Shown piece after piece: positions 11,074 through 20,347 of a stretch of 64,000 nt of DNA. The position numbers and the translations under genes are program-made. Origin of the DNA: Aegilops tauschii subsp. strangulata (Eukaryota; Streptophyta; Magnoliopsida; Poales; Poaceae); NCBI RefSeq assembly GCF_002575655.3, contig NC_053040.3, forward strand, positions 457,670,780-457,734,779, read 5' to 3'. The notes under the pieces are model-generated. The model saw nothing but the letters and a program-made list of their open reading frames with translations, ran no database searches and was not told the origin of the DNA. Each line of letters begins with the position of its first letter. The first letter of the stretch is position 1.

Positions 11074-11674
11074 GGTGGCAGTGTCGTTGCTCATGGTGGT
11101 TCTAAACTTCTAATGTAGTGTCTACCGGATTAGTTGCATAGTTTAATTTCAGGTGTGCTTAGTTTAATTTGAGGGGTGTGTTGTGCTGAGCCCCCAGCAG
11201 AACTATGTTATGTTTCTTCTCGTTACTTTAACTCTTCAGTATGTACATACTACTAGTATTTCTTTAATAGAATTTAGCACCCCAATTAAGCACGTACTAG
11301 CTTTTTTAATAGTACTATATGCATAATTTGGCGACGAGCACTGTCTATATGTACCACCTTTTTTTTAATTTGAATTTTTGCTCCATGGCGCAATCCATCG
11401 ATAGTACTACTGTACAAAAGTATACATTTTCTAAAAGGCTAGAGTACTGTTCATCACATATATAGCCAGTTAAATTCTCAACCTAGAACGATGTGCATGC
11501 CATGTAGTAAACCGATACGGAGGAAGTATAGTAAAAATGAGGTGATTTTACTGAGCGATCGGTGGGGGAGCATGTTCTGTCATGCGGTCCCACGTGTCAT
11601 GATGTACCAAGGCGATGTGCGTGTCCCTCTTGAGGCAGAAGCAATACTACGTGGTTTGAGATGATGGCGAACCG
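11074..11674. other. 3' flank of the exonuclease gene
   Basis: This is AT-rich, non-coding sequence presumably including the 3' UTR. Around 11515-11535 a TACGGAGGAAGTATA stretch resembles a MITE end, but no partner arm is visible. Confidence 0.5.
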
Positions 11675-11830
11675 AAGTGTGAAATAATGGTTGCTTCGTC
11701 CGTCTGGGAAGGTGCGGCATTGTGATTTGACGTCTCATTGCTCATTACTACTACTGGGCCGGTACGAGTGGGGTGCGTCCCCCTGCTGTTCTGCACTGTT
11801 ATTTGGTGCTTGACACATCGACCCGGTTGC
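11675..11830 (+). repeat. Dispersed low-copy repeat, copy P3 (downstream of the exonuclease gene)
   Basis: This is collinear with 8678-8835: GTGAAATAATGGTTGCTTCG, then GTGATTTGAC, then a CTACTACTG segment and ATTTGGTGC. The exonuclease gene is thus bracketed by diverged direct repeats about 3 kb apart. Confidence 0.7.
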
Positions 11831-11860
11831 TATATGTCCCACATGTCGGCGACAGGAAGT

Positions 11861-11922
11861 ACAGAATTCATGAAAGGGAGCGTCGACGGAGGAGTATACT
11901 ACAGAATTCATGAAAGGGAGCG
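11861..11922 (+). repeat. 22-bp direct repeat at 40-bp spacing
   Basis: ACAGAATTCATGAAAGGGAG occurs at 11861 and again at 11901, separated by a short GACGGAGGAGTATACT spacer. It looks like a small tandem duplication. Confidence 0.85.
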
Positions 11923-12327
11923 ACTTAGTTTTGGAAAAATCTATTTTTACGGAGTACGTACCCACTAGGGTTTATAGGGCTCATCTAAAAAACATTCGTT
12001 TTTCCGTTTGATAAGTTTCAATTCTACTATACTAGTAGTAGTACCATTACATGTTGGATTTCGAGGTGCGTTAGATCACCCGACGCAAGCAGTGTCAAGA
12101 GGAAACTAACCAATGCATGTACAAGTTCATGGAAATTTAGTGGTCATTCATGCATTCGTTCTAATTAATGCCTCGGTAAACATAACTTCTTGAGAAAAAC
12201 GAGCGTACTAATTACTTGTGAAAACTACGAAATTAATTCGACCACTCACCGTCTACCTTGGTTGGAGAGATTTTGAAATTGAGCCATAAACTGGAAAGGT
12301 GGGAGTAGTAACTTTTGTCTCGATTAC

Positions 12328-12399
12328 TATTTGTGGCCTTGTATAGATGCAAAATGTATTTTTTTTATAGTGGCCTTGTATAAGTAAATGGAGGGAGTA
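12328..12399 (-). repeat. Short dispersed repeat, inverted relative to 13056-13125
   Basis: The reverse complement reads CTCCCTCCATTT, then TATACAAGGCCACTAT, then TTTTGCATCTATACAAGG. The same order occurs on the + strand at 13056-13125, so the two form an inverted pair about 700 bp apart. The CTCCCTCC end is MITE-like but no full element is delimited. Confidence 0.7.
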
Positions 12400-12459
12400 C
12401 TAACCAAAGTACGTAGTAGGGACGAGGAGTAAACGGAGGGAGTAGTAAAATTTTCTCCT

Positions 12460-12640
12460 CGTGCTGCGAGCCACCGCGCGCGTGGGCGAGGGAGCGGGCG
12501 TAAAGGCGTACAGTAGTAGTAGTAGTAGTACTACTACTACTCGTAAGCAAGCTTCACCTCATCCAGCGAGCCACCGCGCCCGTGGGCGGGGGAGACGGCG
12601 TACTAAGCAAGCTTCTCCTCGTTCTGCGAGTTGACGGGAC
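12460..12640 (+). repeat. About 100-bp tandem duplication containing an (AGT)n/(ACT)n palindrome
   Basis: GCGAGCCACCGCGC followed by CGTGGGCG occurs near 12467 and near 12567, and AAGCAAGCTTC follows in both. The first copy carries AGT repeats meeting ACT repeats at 12511-12541, a perfect triplet-repeat palindrome able to form a hairpin. Confidence 0.8.
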
Positions 12641-13055
12641 ACATCAAAAGTACTCCAGTGTATAGAGCCTTGCCTCTAAGGTAGGCCCCACATGGTTTGC
12701 CTCTTTTTTTAATTTAACATAACGCGTCAAGTCGCAATTTGTTTGTTCACCCATGGTAGACGATCCTCCCTCCACCAAGTGGACAACCAGTACACGTGCC
12801 AAATTACCACGTGGGCTGCCTTTTTCATACAGAAATGAACTCCACCGTGTACCCGCGCGGGTGTGGTTGGGGAAGAGACGGGAGTACGTGCGCCGTGCGT
12901 GCACCTCTTCTCTTCGTGCACGTCCCCCACCTACGTGGGTGTGTGAGAGAGAGATACAAACCTAGACATAATGCGCCGTCCATCCCCATGCCTCCGCCCA
13001 GTCGGACCACCAGTCACCACCACGCCCCACTCCTCCTCACCTTATCTCTCATCTT

Positions 13056-13125
13056 TCTCCCTCCATTTTTATATACAAGGGGCCACTATCAAAATTACAA
13101 TTTGCAGATATACAAGGCCACTAAC
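13056..13125 (+). repeat. Short dispersed repeat, partner of 12328-12399
   Basis: The sequence starts CTCCCTCCATTTTTATATAC and repeats the ACAAGGxCACTA phrase twice, as in the inverted copy at 12328-12399. Confidence 0.7.
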
Positions 13126-13225
13126 ACTAATCGATGCAATATTAATGGTGTTTGCCTCGTGGTACTAGTAAAGGAGGACATTAATTATCCCTTGCATGCA
13201 TGCGGGAGTTTGTAAAAAAATGCAT

Positions 13226-13261
13226 CTTGATGTTCCGTGCAATGCACGGGCATCTTGCTAG
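13226..13261 (+). mobile_element. Helitron-type 3' terminus
   Basis: A short hairpin (CCGTGCA-A-TGCACGG) is followed after 8 bases by CTAG (13258-13261) and then T (13262). Hairpin plus CTRR at the end, inserted before T, is the canonical Helitron 3' signature. The 5' end (TC after A) could not be fixed, so the extent is unknown. The element may or may not include the exonuclease gene. Confidence 0.6.
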
Positions 13262-13740
13262 TCCATGAAAACAACACATGGCAAAATTCCACGGTGAACG
13301 AGGGATTTGAATCTGTCGGGAGGGGCTGTTTGGATCTTGCCCGGGGTAGCCAAAATATTGGCGACCCTTTTGTCCACCGGTGCCTTTGCCACCGATGAAC
13401 GAAGAATGGCTCGGGTGCTCATGCTGTCATGCATCCTCCAGCGCGCACGTTGGAGACGAGCTCGCAGGAGCTGTGTTTTTTTGTCCCACAATGCCGCCCG
13501 AGCCACCCGCAGACCGACCGGCGACCCGCAAATTACGCCATCCAACCGTAGCCGCACACATTATGACAACAACTCAACCAACCGGACGAAATTCATGCAA
13601 ACACGTAGACAAACTGATATTTCATATAAACAACGACGGAAATCATATAAAATACCGGATTTTCATACAAAGATGACGGATTTCATTACATTCAAATGAA
13701 CTACGCGGTGCTAGTTCTGGACAGCACAGGTATATAATAC
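13262..13740. other. Unassigned repetitive-looking sequence
   Basis: No gene can be supported. The composition grades into the decayed minus-strand coding region that follows. Confidence 0.45.
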
Positions 13741-14473
13741 CTAGCCTAAATGGTCGCCCGCTGATCGATTTGTGTTCCTCATGTCCGACAGCACGATCAC
13801 CGGACTGCCGGGAGCCCCGGAGGTATATGCTTCAGCGCAAAGGACGGCTCGCTTCCCCACTGCCCAACTGATATCATTGGCTGGTGCCGAAGATGATGGT
13901 GGCCGGCACCGGTTCGAGTTCATCACCGGCCACTACTTCGCCATATCCGGCACCGGCTCGAGTTCATCCTAACATTCCCCTCTTCCGTGGAGCCCATGCG
14001 GGGTCGACGAAGGTCCTCGCAATTAAAGGATCCGGCAAGACACCTGCTGTGTACGCCGGCGTCGCCTCCGCGGTGGCCTTCATGGGACCCAAGCGGCGGC
14101 GGCCTCCCGTGTTCTACTTCTCCTCGATGATGGTGGCGGACGCGGAGGCGCTGGCCACCGACTCATCGCTCTCCGCGCACCCGGCTTCTGTCGCTGCTTG
14201 CATGGCGCGGCCACCGGCATGGGAGTCTCGGCCACAGAAACGGGAGACGCGGTACGAGGCGGCGGCGTGGACGGCAGCAACGACGCCCGTGCACCGCTCC
14301 TCGTCGAGCTGGCCTGGAGCGGCAAGTTGCTGAACTGCGCGCCGGCTTGGGGCGGCAACTGGCTCTTTCGGGCGAGGGGAGGGAGGTGGATTAGTGAGCT
14401 GCATAGCTCGTATCCGGCGGGCTACCCAGCCGGCTTGGATGCGGAATAACTACTCTTCGTAAGCCATTGTAAG
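13741..14473 (-). pseudogene. Decayed TE-associated coding sequence (possibly from a Harbinger-type element)
   Basis: Reading the minus strand from ATG 14473, coding-like stretches appear in shifting frames. First comes a basic, Pro/Ser-rich region (14358-14080) containing a REAAAAWVP segment. Near the other end (13926-13741) is a stretch with GAPGSPVIVLSDMRNTNRS. The frames do not join and stops intervene, so the gene is broken. From memory the layout resembles proteins carried by grass PIF/Harbinger elements, but no catalytic or Myb motif is visible and I hold this loosely. Confidence 0.3.
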
Positions 14474-15040
14474 AGTGGAAAAAATTGTGGAGGAGATAGG
14501 GGAGCGGCGGAGGTGTGCGATTCTTGGCCGGCGTTTGGCCTCGTTTAAATAGGAGATTAAATAGACGGCGGACGGGAGGAGCTCGGCCGGCGTTGCGTTT
14601 AACGCCGGCCCGGTCATGAACGGACGTGTGTCCAGAGTGGGTTTCTCGGCTTCCGCACGGGCGGGTTTCATGGAGGCGTTTGAATGCGGCACGGAGGCGT
14701 GTTCAGCCGGGCGTGCCGTGAGTGGCGCCCTCGACTCTGACCTAGGACACCGTGCCGTTCTTCCACTAACGTGTGGGCTCTTTGGGTGCATGGCCTGCAT
14801 GTCAGTGACCCAACGCAGGTAGCGCACAACAGAGGAACCTTTGGTGGGCCAGGGCGGTCAGAAGCGGGCATTTCATAAACCGATGATTGTTCATTGAGTG
14901 TGATGTCATCTTTTTCATGTAGATAAGCCTACTATGTTGATAGCCCATTCGATACGTTGTGATTCATAAAGACCGCTGCAAACATCAATGTTCTACTTAT
15001 CACAGATAAGATTGATTAATACCCGTAACAATCCATGTCC
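14474..15040. other. Non-coding sequence, possibly promoter side of the decayed minus-strand gene
   Basis: This contains GCCGGCG-rich palindromic segments (14525-14610). Open frames on both strands here lack family motifs. Confidence 0.4.
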
Positions 15041-15059
15041 TTAACAAAGGGTGCATGCA

Positions 15060-15300
15060 CGTATAGGTTGAGCGTGTGTCTTGCGTCGTGTTCTGTGGGC
15101 ATGCAGGCGTGGGAGTGTTGCGTGCGTGCAAGGGTACGTTTCAGTGTTGCATGCATGGGTGCGTACGTGCGTGTGTTCATGAGTGCATGTGTACGTGTGA
15201 GTGTTGCACGCCAGCATGCGTGCGTGTGTACGTGTCAGTGTTGCACGCCTACATGCGTGTGTGTCTTGCGTGCGTGCATGTGTACGTGCGGGGTGAGGCT
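15060..15300 (+). repeat. GT/GC-rich low-complexity minisatellite
   Basis: Degenerate phrases such as GTGTACGTG, GAGTGTTGCACGCC and TGCGTGCGTG recur at about 45-60 bp. Cysteine-rich open frames here follow from the repeat and are not genes. Confidence 0.75.
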
Positions 15301-15631
15301 ACACGTCAGTCGAGTGACTTTTTCATCTCTGGTGATTAGATTTTCCAGCCGTTGGATACGAAATCAAGGGCCTCCAGTTTATCATCAAACTCCACCCCCC
15401 TGAGCCGCTAGCCACCACCGGCTGAACCGCCAGCCCCCGCCGCCCGCGGCCGGCCCGCCCTCCCCGAAACCACTCCCCACCGCCGGTCCGCCGCCGCACT
15501 GGCCATCCCTCTAGCCCCTCCCCCCCCGCTGAGCTTTTTCTCCGGGGATCCCCACCCCACCGCCCAATGAATGCCCCCCAACCGTCGGTGACTGCCAACC
15601 AGAGGTCTCACGACTTCGAATACCCACAGAC
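15301..15631. other. GC-rich unassigned sequence
   Basis: A CCG/CCCC-rich block (15390-15560) gives spurious Gly/Arg-rich frames on the minus strand. No feature is supported. Confidence 0.4.
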
Positions 15632-16108
15632 CACTAATTTATTACCATTTCTGTCCTTCATATACGCGCTGACGGGTCGGCCCTATGGTAATGTGCGCTG
15701 CTGAATGTGGACCGTTTGACTGGTCAATTGATCGTGTTATCAACAAATTACGGAGCTGTATGGTGAGCCAGTGACCGTATGATCACCCTAAAATGTACTC
15801 CTATTTTATTAACACATTACAGACTCAAACTACCATTTCTTTCTTTCATATACGGGCTGACAGGTGGGCCCCACGGTTACGCGCCCCGATGGTGCAACAC
15901 TAGTTGCGCCGTGTGGAATGTTTGACTGGTCAATTGATTGTGTCATCAACAAAATACGGAGTTGTACGGGTGAGCCAGTGACCGTATAATCATGATATGT
16001 ACTCCCTCTGTCCCAAAATATAAGAACGTTTTTAACACTACAATAGTGTCAAAAACGTTCTTATATTATGGGACGGAGGGAGTATTTGTTTAACACGGTA
16101 CAGACGCA
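15632..16108 (+). repeat. 188-bp tandem duplication, second copy interrupted by a MITE
   Basis: TACCATTTCT at 15643 recurs at 15831, and both copies continue through CATATACG, GCTGAC, TTTGACTGGTCAATTGAT, TACGGAG and GTGAGCCAGTGACCGTAT. Copy 1 has TACTCCTA at 15796-15803 exactly where copy 2 has a full Stowaway MITE. Both copies end with AACAC..TACAGAC..CAA, which in copy 2 is the tail of the adjoining SINE. Confidence 0.9.
16000..16084. mobile_element. Stowaway-type MITE, second copy
   Basis: The element 16002-16082 is flanked by TA on both sides (16000-16001, 16083-16084). It begins CTCCCTCTGTCCC and ends GGGACGGAGGGAG, with long complementary arms around a short loop. It is the same family as 9758-9842. 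Confidence 0.95.
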
Positions 16109-16420
16109 AGGGCTCATATATACGCGCAAGCACTCACCGCTATAAGCGCACACACGCGAACCCTACCCCTATGAGCACCTTCGAGAGAGTGGGCCAGCAT
16201 ATATGATCTTGAGATTTTACGAAGTCACCATAGGTGCCTCGTAGTCGAGTGGAACGTCTCCTCCCACTGAACGTACATTGTCGGAAAATACTGAAATTAA
16301 CACGAGATAAATGCGAGCACCGGGACTTTAACCTTGGTGGGCTCGAGAAACCACTGTCCTCTAACCATCCAACCACATGTTGGTTAGCACGACAAAATGT
16401 ATGTGGTGACCGTGATGAGC
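16086..16420 (-). mobile_element. tRNA-derived SINE (Au-like), diverged
   Basis: Read on the minus strand, a tRNA-like head carries an A-box-like TGGTTGGATGG (near 16370) and a B-box-like GGTTAAAGTCC (near 16330). A body containing CAGTGGGAGGAGACG follows, and the tail ends GCGTCTGTACCGTGTTA near 16086. Order and wording match the wheat Au SINE as I remember it. The B box departs from GGTTCAAATCC, so internal promoter activity is doubtful. Confidence 0.65.
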
Positions 16421-16469
16421 TTATTCTGAAGTCCAGTGACAATATCGTGCTTTCGCTTCAAATACAATG

Positions 16470-18652
16470 ACCTTGTTCTTCAATGAAACTACCTCTCTTC
16501 TGTATCCCGCATCAATCACTTACGATGAGTCACCTTTATTCGTTGCATATTGCATATAATTTCTAGCCTGTTGCCATGTATTGCTTCCAATTTGGTCAAA
16601 TACATTTGTTAGGGACCCTTTTAATTTGGCAGAGTGATATTGGTTTCATCTTTCATATGGTTTCTAGCTTGCATCGATTCTAACAAGTTCAAGCACCTTG
16701 TGCTTAGTTTACACTTTATACATCATACATGTCAATATGTCACGCCGTCCTGTTTTTCATACATATTCCATCCTCCTATCATGCGGCTGCCTTACATGAA
16801 AGTAGTGTTCATCAGTATCATGCATCAATGAGTTCTGAAGAGCAAATTTTATTCTTTTTCTTGTGGGTTTGACTTGACAAGGCAAAATCAAGAAAGAGTA
16901 AGGAAGGCAATGATGGTGGTCCTCTGCAGCAACGTAAACGGAGCATCTGTACCGATTCTCCTTGTACTGATAGTGCATTACGAGGTCCAAGTCTCTGCTC
17001 CCCTACTCCACCATCCAAGGTGCTTGCTCTAACTTGGCAGTGTGATATCTGGTTGCATGTTGCATATGGTGTCTAGCTCGTATTGCTCCTAATTAGTGTA
17101 AACTGCATTTGCTTAGCTTACACATGATACAAGTGAATATGACACGCTTTCCTGTTTTTGGTACATACTATATTTGTCTATCACACCATGTTCTTACATG
17201 AAACTACTCTTCTTGTGTATCCTGCATCAGTCACTTATGATGGGACACCTTTAAGTTGGCAGTGTGATATTGGTTTACGTCTTGAATATGATTTCTAGCA
17301 TGTATTGCTTCTAGTTTGATGAACGCCACCTATGACGAGACAGTTTTAACTTGGCAGAGTGATATTGATTGCACCTTCCATATGGTGTCTTGCAGTGTTT
17401 CTAATTTGTTGAAGTGCCTTCTGCTTAGTTACCACATCATAGGTGTGAATATGTCAAGCCGTCCATTTTTTCGTACATATTCCATCCTCGTATCATGACT
17501 TTGCCTTTCATCAGAGTAGTGTTCGTCAGTATCATGCATGAATGAGTTCTGAAGAGCGAATGATATTCCTTTTTCTTGTCGGTATGACCTCACAATGCAA
17601 AATCAATAAAGCTGAAGGAAATAGGCAAGGCATTGAATGATGGTGGTCCGTCCGAGCAACTGAAACGGAGGTTCTCTACAGATTCTACGCCGCCATCCTC
17701 CCAACAAGATTCGCAAGACAACACAAGGCTAGACAGTCAACGTAGCTGTGTAGATGATGAGCACATCTCCCCTATTCCACCATCACAGGTGCTTGCTCTA
17801 ACTTGGCACTATTATATGTGGTTGCATGTTGTGTATGATGTCTAGCTTGTATTGCTTCTAACTTTGTTGAATTGCATCTGCTTACTTTACACATAATGCC
17901 CGTGAATATGACATGTGTTCCTGTTTCTACATCAGACTACTATTCTTGCATATCCCGCATCAGTCACTTATGATAAGGCACCTTTAAGTCGCCACTGTGA
18001 TATTGGTTGTGTCTTGCATATGATTTCTAGCATGTATTGCTTCTAATTTGTTGAAACGCCATACAGTTTGAACTCGGCAGAGTGATATTGGTTGCATCTT
18101 TCATATGGTGTCTAGCTTGCAGTGCTTCTAATTTGTTGAAATGCCTTCTGCTTAGTTACCACATCATAGGTGTGAATATGTCACACCATCCTGTTTTTCA
18201 TACATATTCCATCCTCGCATCATGTGTTTGCCTTTCATCCGAGTAGTGTTCGTCAGTATCATGCATGAATGAGTTCTGAAGAGCGAATTTTATTCCTTTT
18301 TCTTATCGGTTTGACTTCACAATGCAAAATCATTACAGCTGAAGGAAATTAGTCCGGCAGTGGATGATGGTGGTCCTTTGGAGCAACTCAAATAGGGGGT
18401 CTCTACAGATTCTACTCCGCCATCCTCCCAACAAGATTCGCAAGACAACACAAGGCTGGACAGTCAACGTAGTTGTGTAGATGATGAGCACATCTCCCCT
18501 ACTCCACCATCACAGGTGCTTGCTCTAACTTGACACTATTATATGTGGTTGCATGTTGTGTATGATGTCTAGCTTGTATTGCTTCTAACTTGAATTGCAT
18601 CTGCTTACTTTACACATAATGCCTGTGAATATGACACGTGTTCCTGTTTAGT
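16470..18652 (+). repeat. Segmental duplication, copy A (2.2 kb)
   Basis: This is near-identical to 22429-24618 at an offset of 5959-5972 bp. It starts at CCTTGTTCTT and ends at GTTCCTGTTT. It holds three amplified exon modules (donors at 17020, 17789, 18516) that lie upstream of the first exon of the CACTA gene, so they are displaced copies and probably not spliced into it. Confidence 0.9.
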
Positions 18653-20347
18653 GAAAAGAGTGGTACATAGTAGTCAGAAAGAGAGAGAGAGAGACAGAGA
18701 GAGCATGTGCGTGAGACACCCCGACACCCTGAGAGAGATTGTGAGCATGTGTGAAAGAGAAATGCCGATGCATATAAAGTGTGTGCACTTATGCGTTAGA
18801 TAGAGAGATATATAATGCGTTTGTGAGAACGGGGTGAGGCATAGTACATCTACGTGTAAAAGGCGGTTCTACGCATTAAATTAAAATATAAATGACATTA
18901 TTATTTTTGGATGAGATCATGAATTTTGCAAATTGCATATGGACGAAAATTGGTCTATCAGACACCCATAATCTATTGAATTCTAGCATGTGCATGTGTT
19001 TATTTCATATTATCGATCCATAGAGTGAGAGCGGTTTGAAATACAGGCAATGGATGCTTTTGCAATTCATATATAAACATTAATTAGTGCACTCCATGTG
19101 TTAGTGTGAAGCACTTTATACATTTGTCACTTGCATGGATACATTCCAAATTGCTAGCTACGAAATAGAATACATGTCGAATTCAACATAAAGGGGGTTT
19201 TGAAGATTCGAATTCATAGGAAGTGCATTCATCTATTTGAACCCGAGATAATGGCATTTGTAAATCAGATGTAAAAGGGGGCATCAATCTTTGTTGTGAG
19301 TTTGAACATGCTATATATATTCATACGCATATCTAACTTTTTTTTTGCAACCAAGGAGATTATATCTGGAACCATGCATGAATTGAGGTAAGTTGCATAT
19401 TTTTAATATATACTCGTGTACAATGTATATTCAAATGTACCCCCTCCATTCCAAAATAATCATAGCTTTAGGATTTTCAAGAGTAAAGATTTGTGAAGTT
19501 TGACAAATCCTGAAAGTTCAATTCAAGAGAACCGAAAACGTTAATGCTTCTGCTCCCAAATATTGAACGAAGCGCCAAATAGGCCTCTGGTCACCCGAAA
19601 CCGCGCGAGACTAATGTTTTGGTGGTAGGAAATTACTGTCCTGACTCTGGCCCGTGTAGCCTATCGGCCCGATGTCCAAAGGTCTAAACCGGGTTAGGTT
19701 TGTAACTTCACCAAGACGCCAGTCTCAACCGCCTCCGAGAAGCATTCATATGCCGTGGACGCCTACCCATGCGCTCGGCCGAAATCTATCCCGCCCACAT
19801 TTGGGACACCTGACATGACGGTCCTACCCCCAACCCACAATATGTCTGAAATTTTAGATGGGGGCAAAGTTTGTAACTTTCCCCAAATTTCAAACAAGCG
19901 CGTCTCAAACCGAAACATTGTCCCCCCTTAGTTCCCCGCCTCCCTCCGTTTCCCCATTCATACTCCGTGGGCACGAAAACGCCCTCTCCACCAGCCGTGA
20001 AACCCCAGCCTCCTCCGTCCTCCACCCCATAGCGGCCAATCCACCGCCGCCCTCCTCCATCACGCCGGAGCCGGTACCCCGACGTTGTCGTCCAACGCAA
20101 CCGCAACCGCAATGCCCTCAAGGACTTAGCAGCTGAAGTCAAGGCAGAGCTGCCTCCACGACGCCGACGCCGACGTGCGTCGTACCAGAACCACTCCGAC
20201 CACACCGTCCTGCGCCTCACTGCTGCGGCTCCACTGTCGCAACTGTCCACCGCACCGGAGCTGTTCCCGCTACGCCATCGTTCGCCGCCTCGGATCTGCT
20301 TCCCCCCGCCGACAGACGACCACCGCACCACACTCAACAACTTGGCC
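18653..20347. other. AT-rich spacer and presumed promoter/5' leader of the CACTA gene
   Basis: A (GA)n-rich microsatellite lies at 18683-18712. After AT-rich sequence, a MITE-like fragment starts near 19440 (CCCTCCATTCCAAAATAATC). From about 19900 the sequence becomes C-rich on the + strand, as in plant 5' leaders. The 216-codon open frame antisense to it is rejected. Confidence 0.5.

Noticed and set aside
11961..11980. CACTAGGGTTTATAGGG as a CACTA left end for the terminus at 41483
   Set aside because: Only the first eight bases agree and no subterminal repeats follow.
15035..15403. Cys/Val-rich 122-codon frame
   Set aside because: Product of the GT/GC minisatellite.
16320..16400. tRNA gene on the minus strand
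   Set aside because: A/B-box-like motifs belong to a SINE head. The B box is mutated and no cloverleaf can be drawn.
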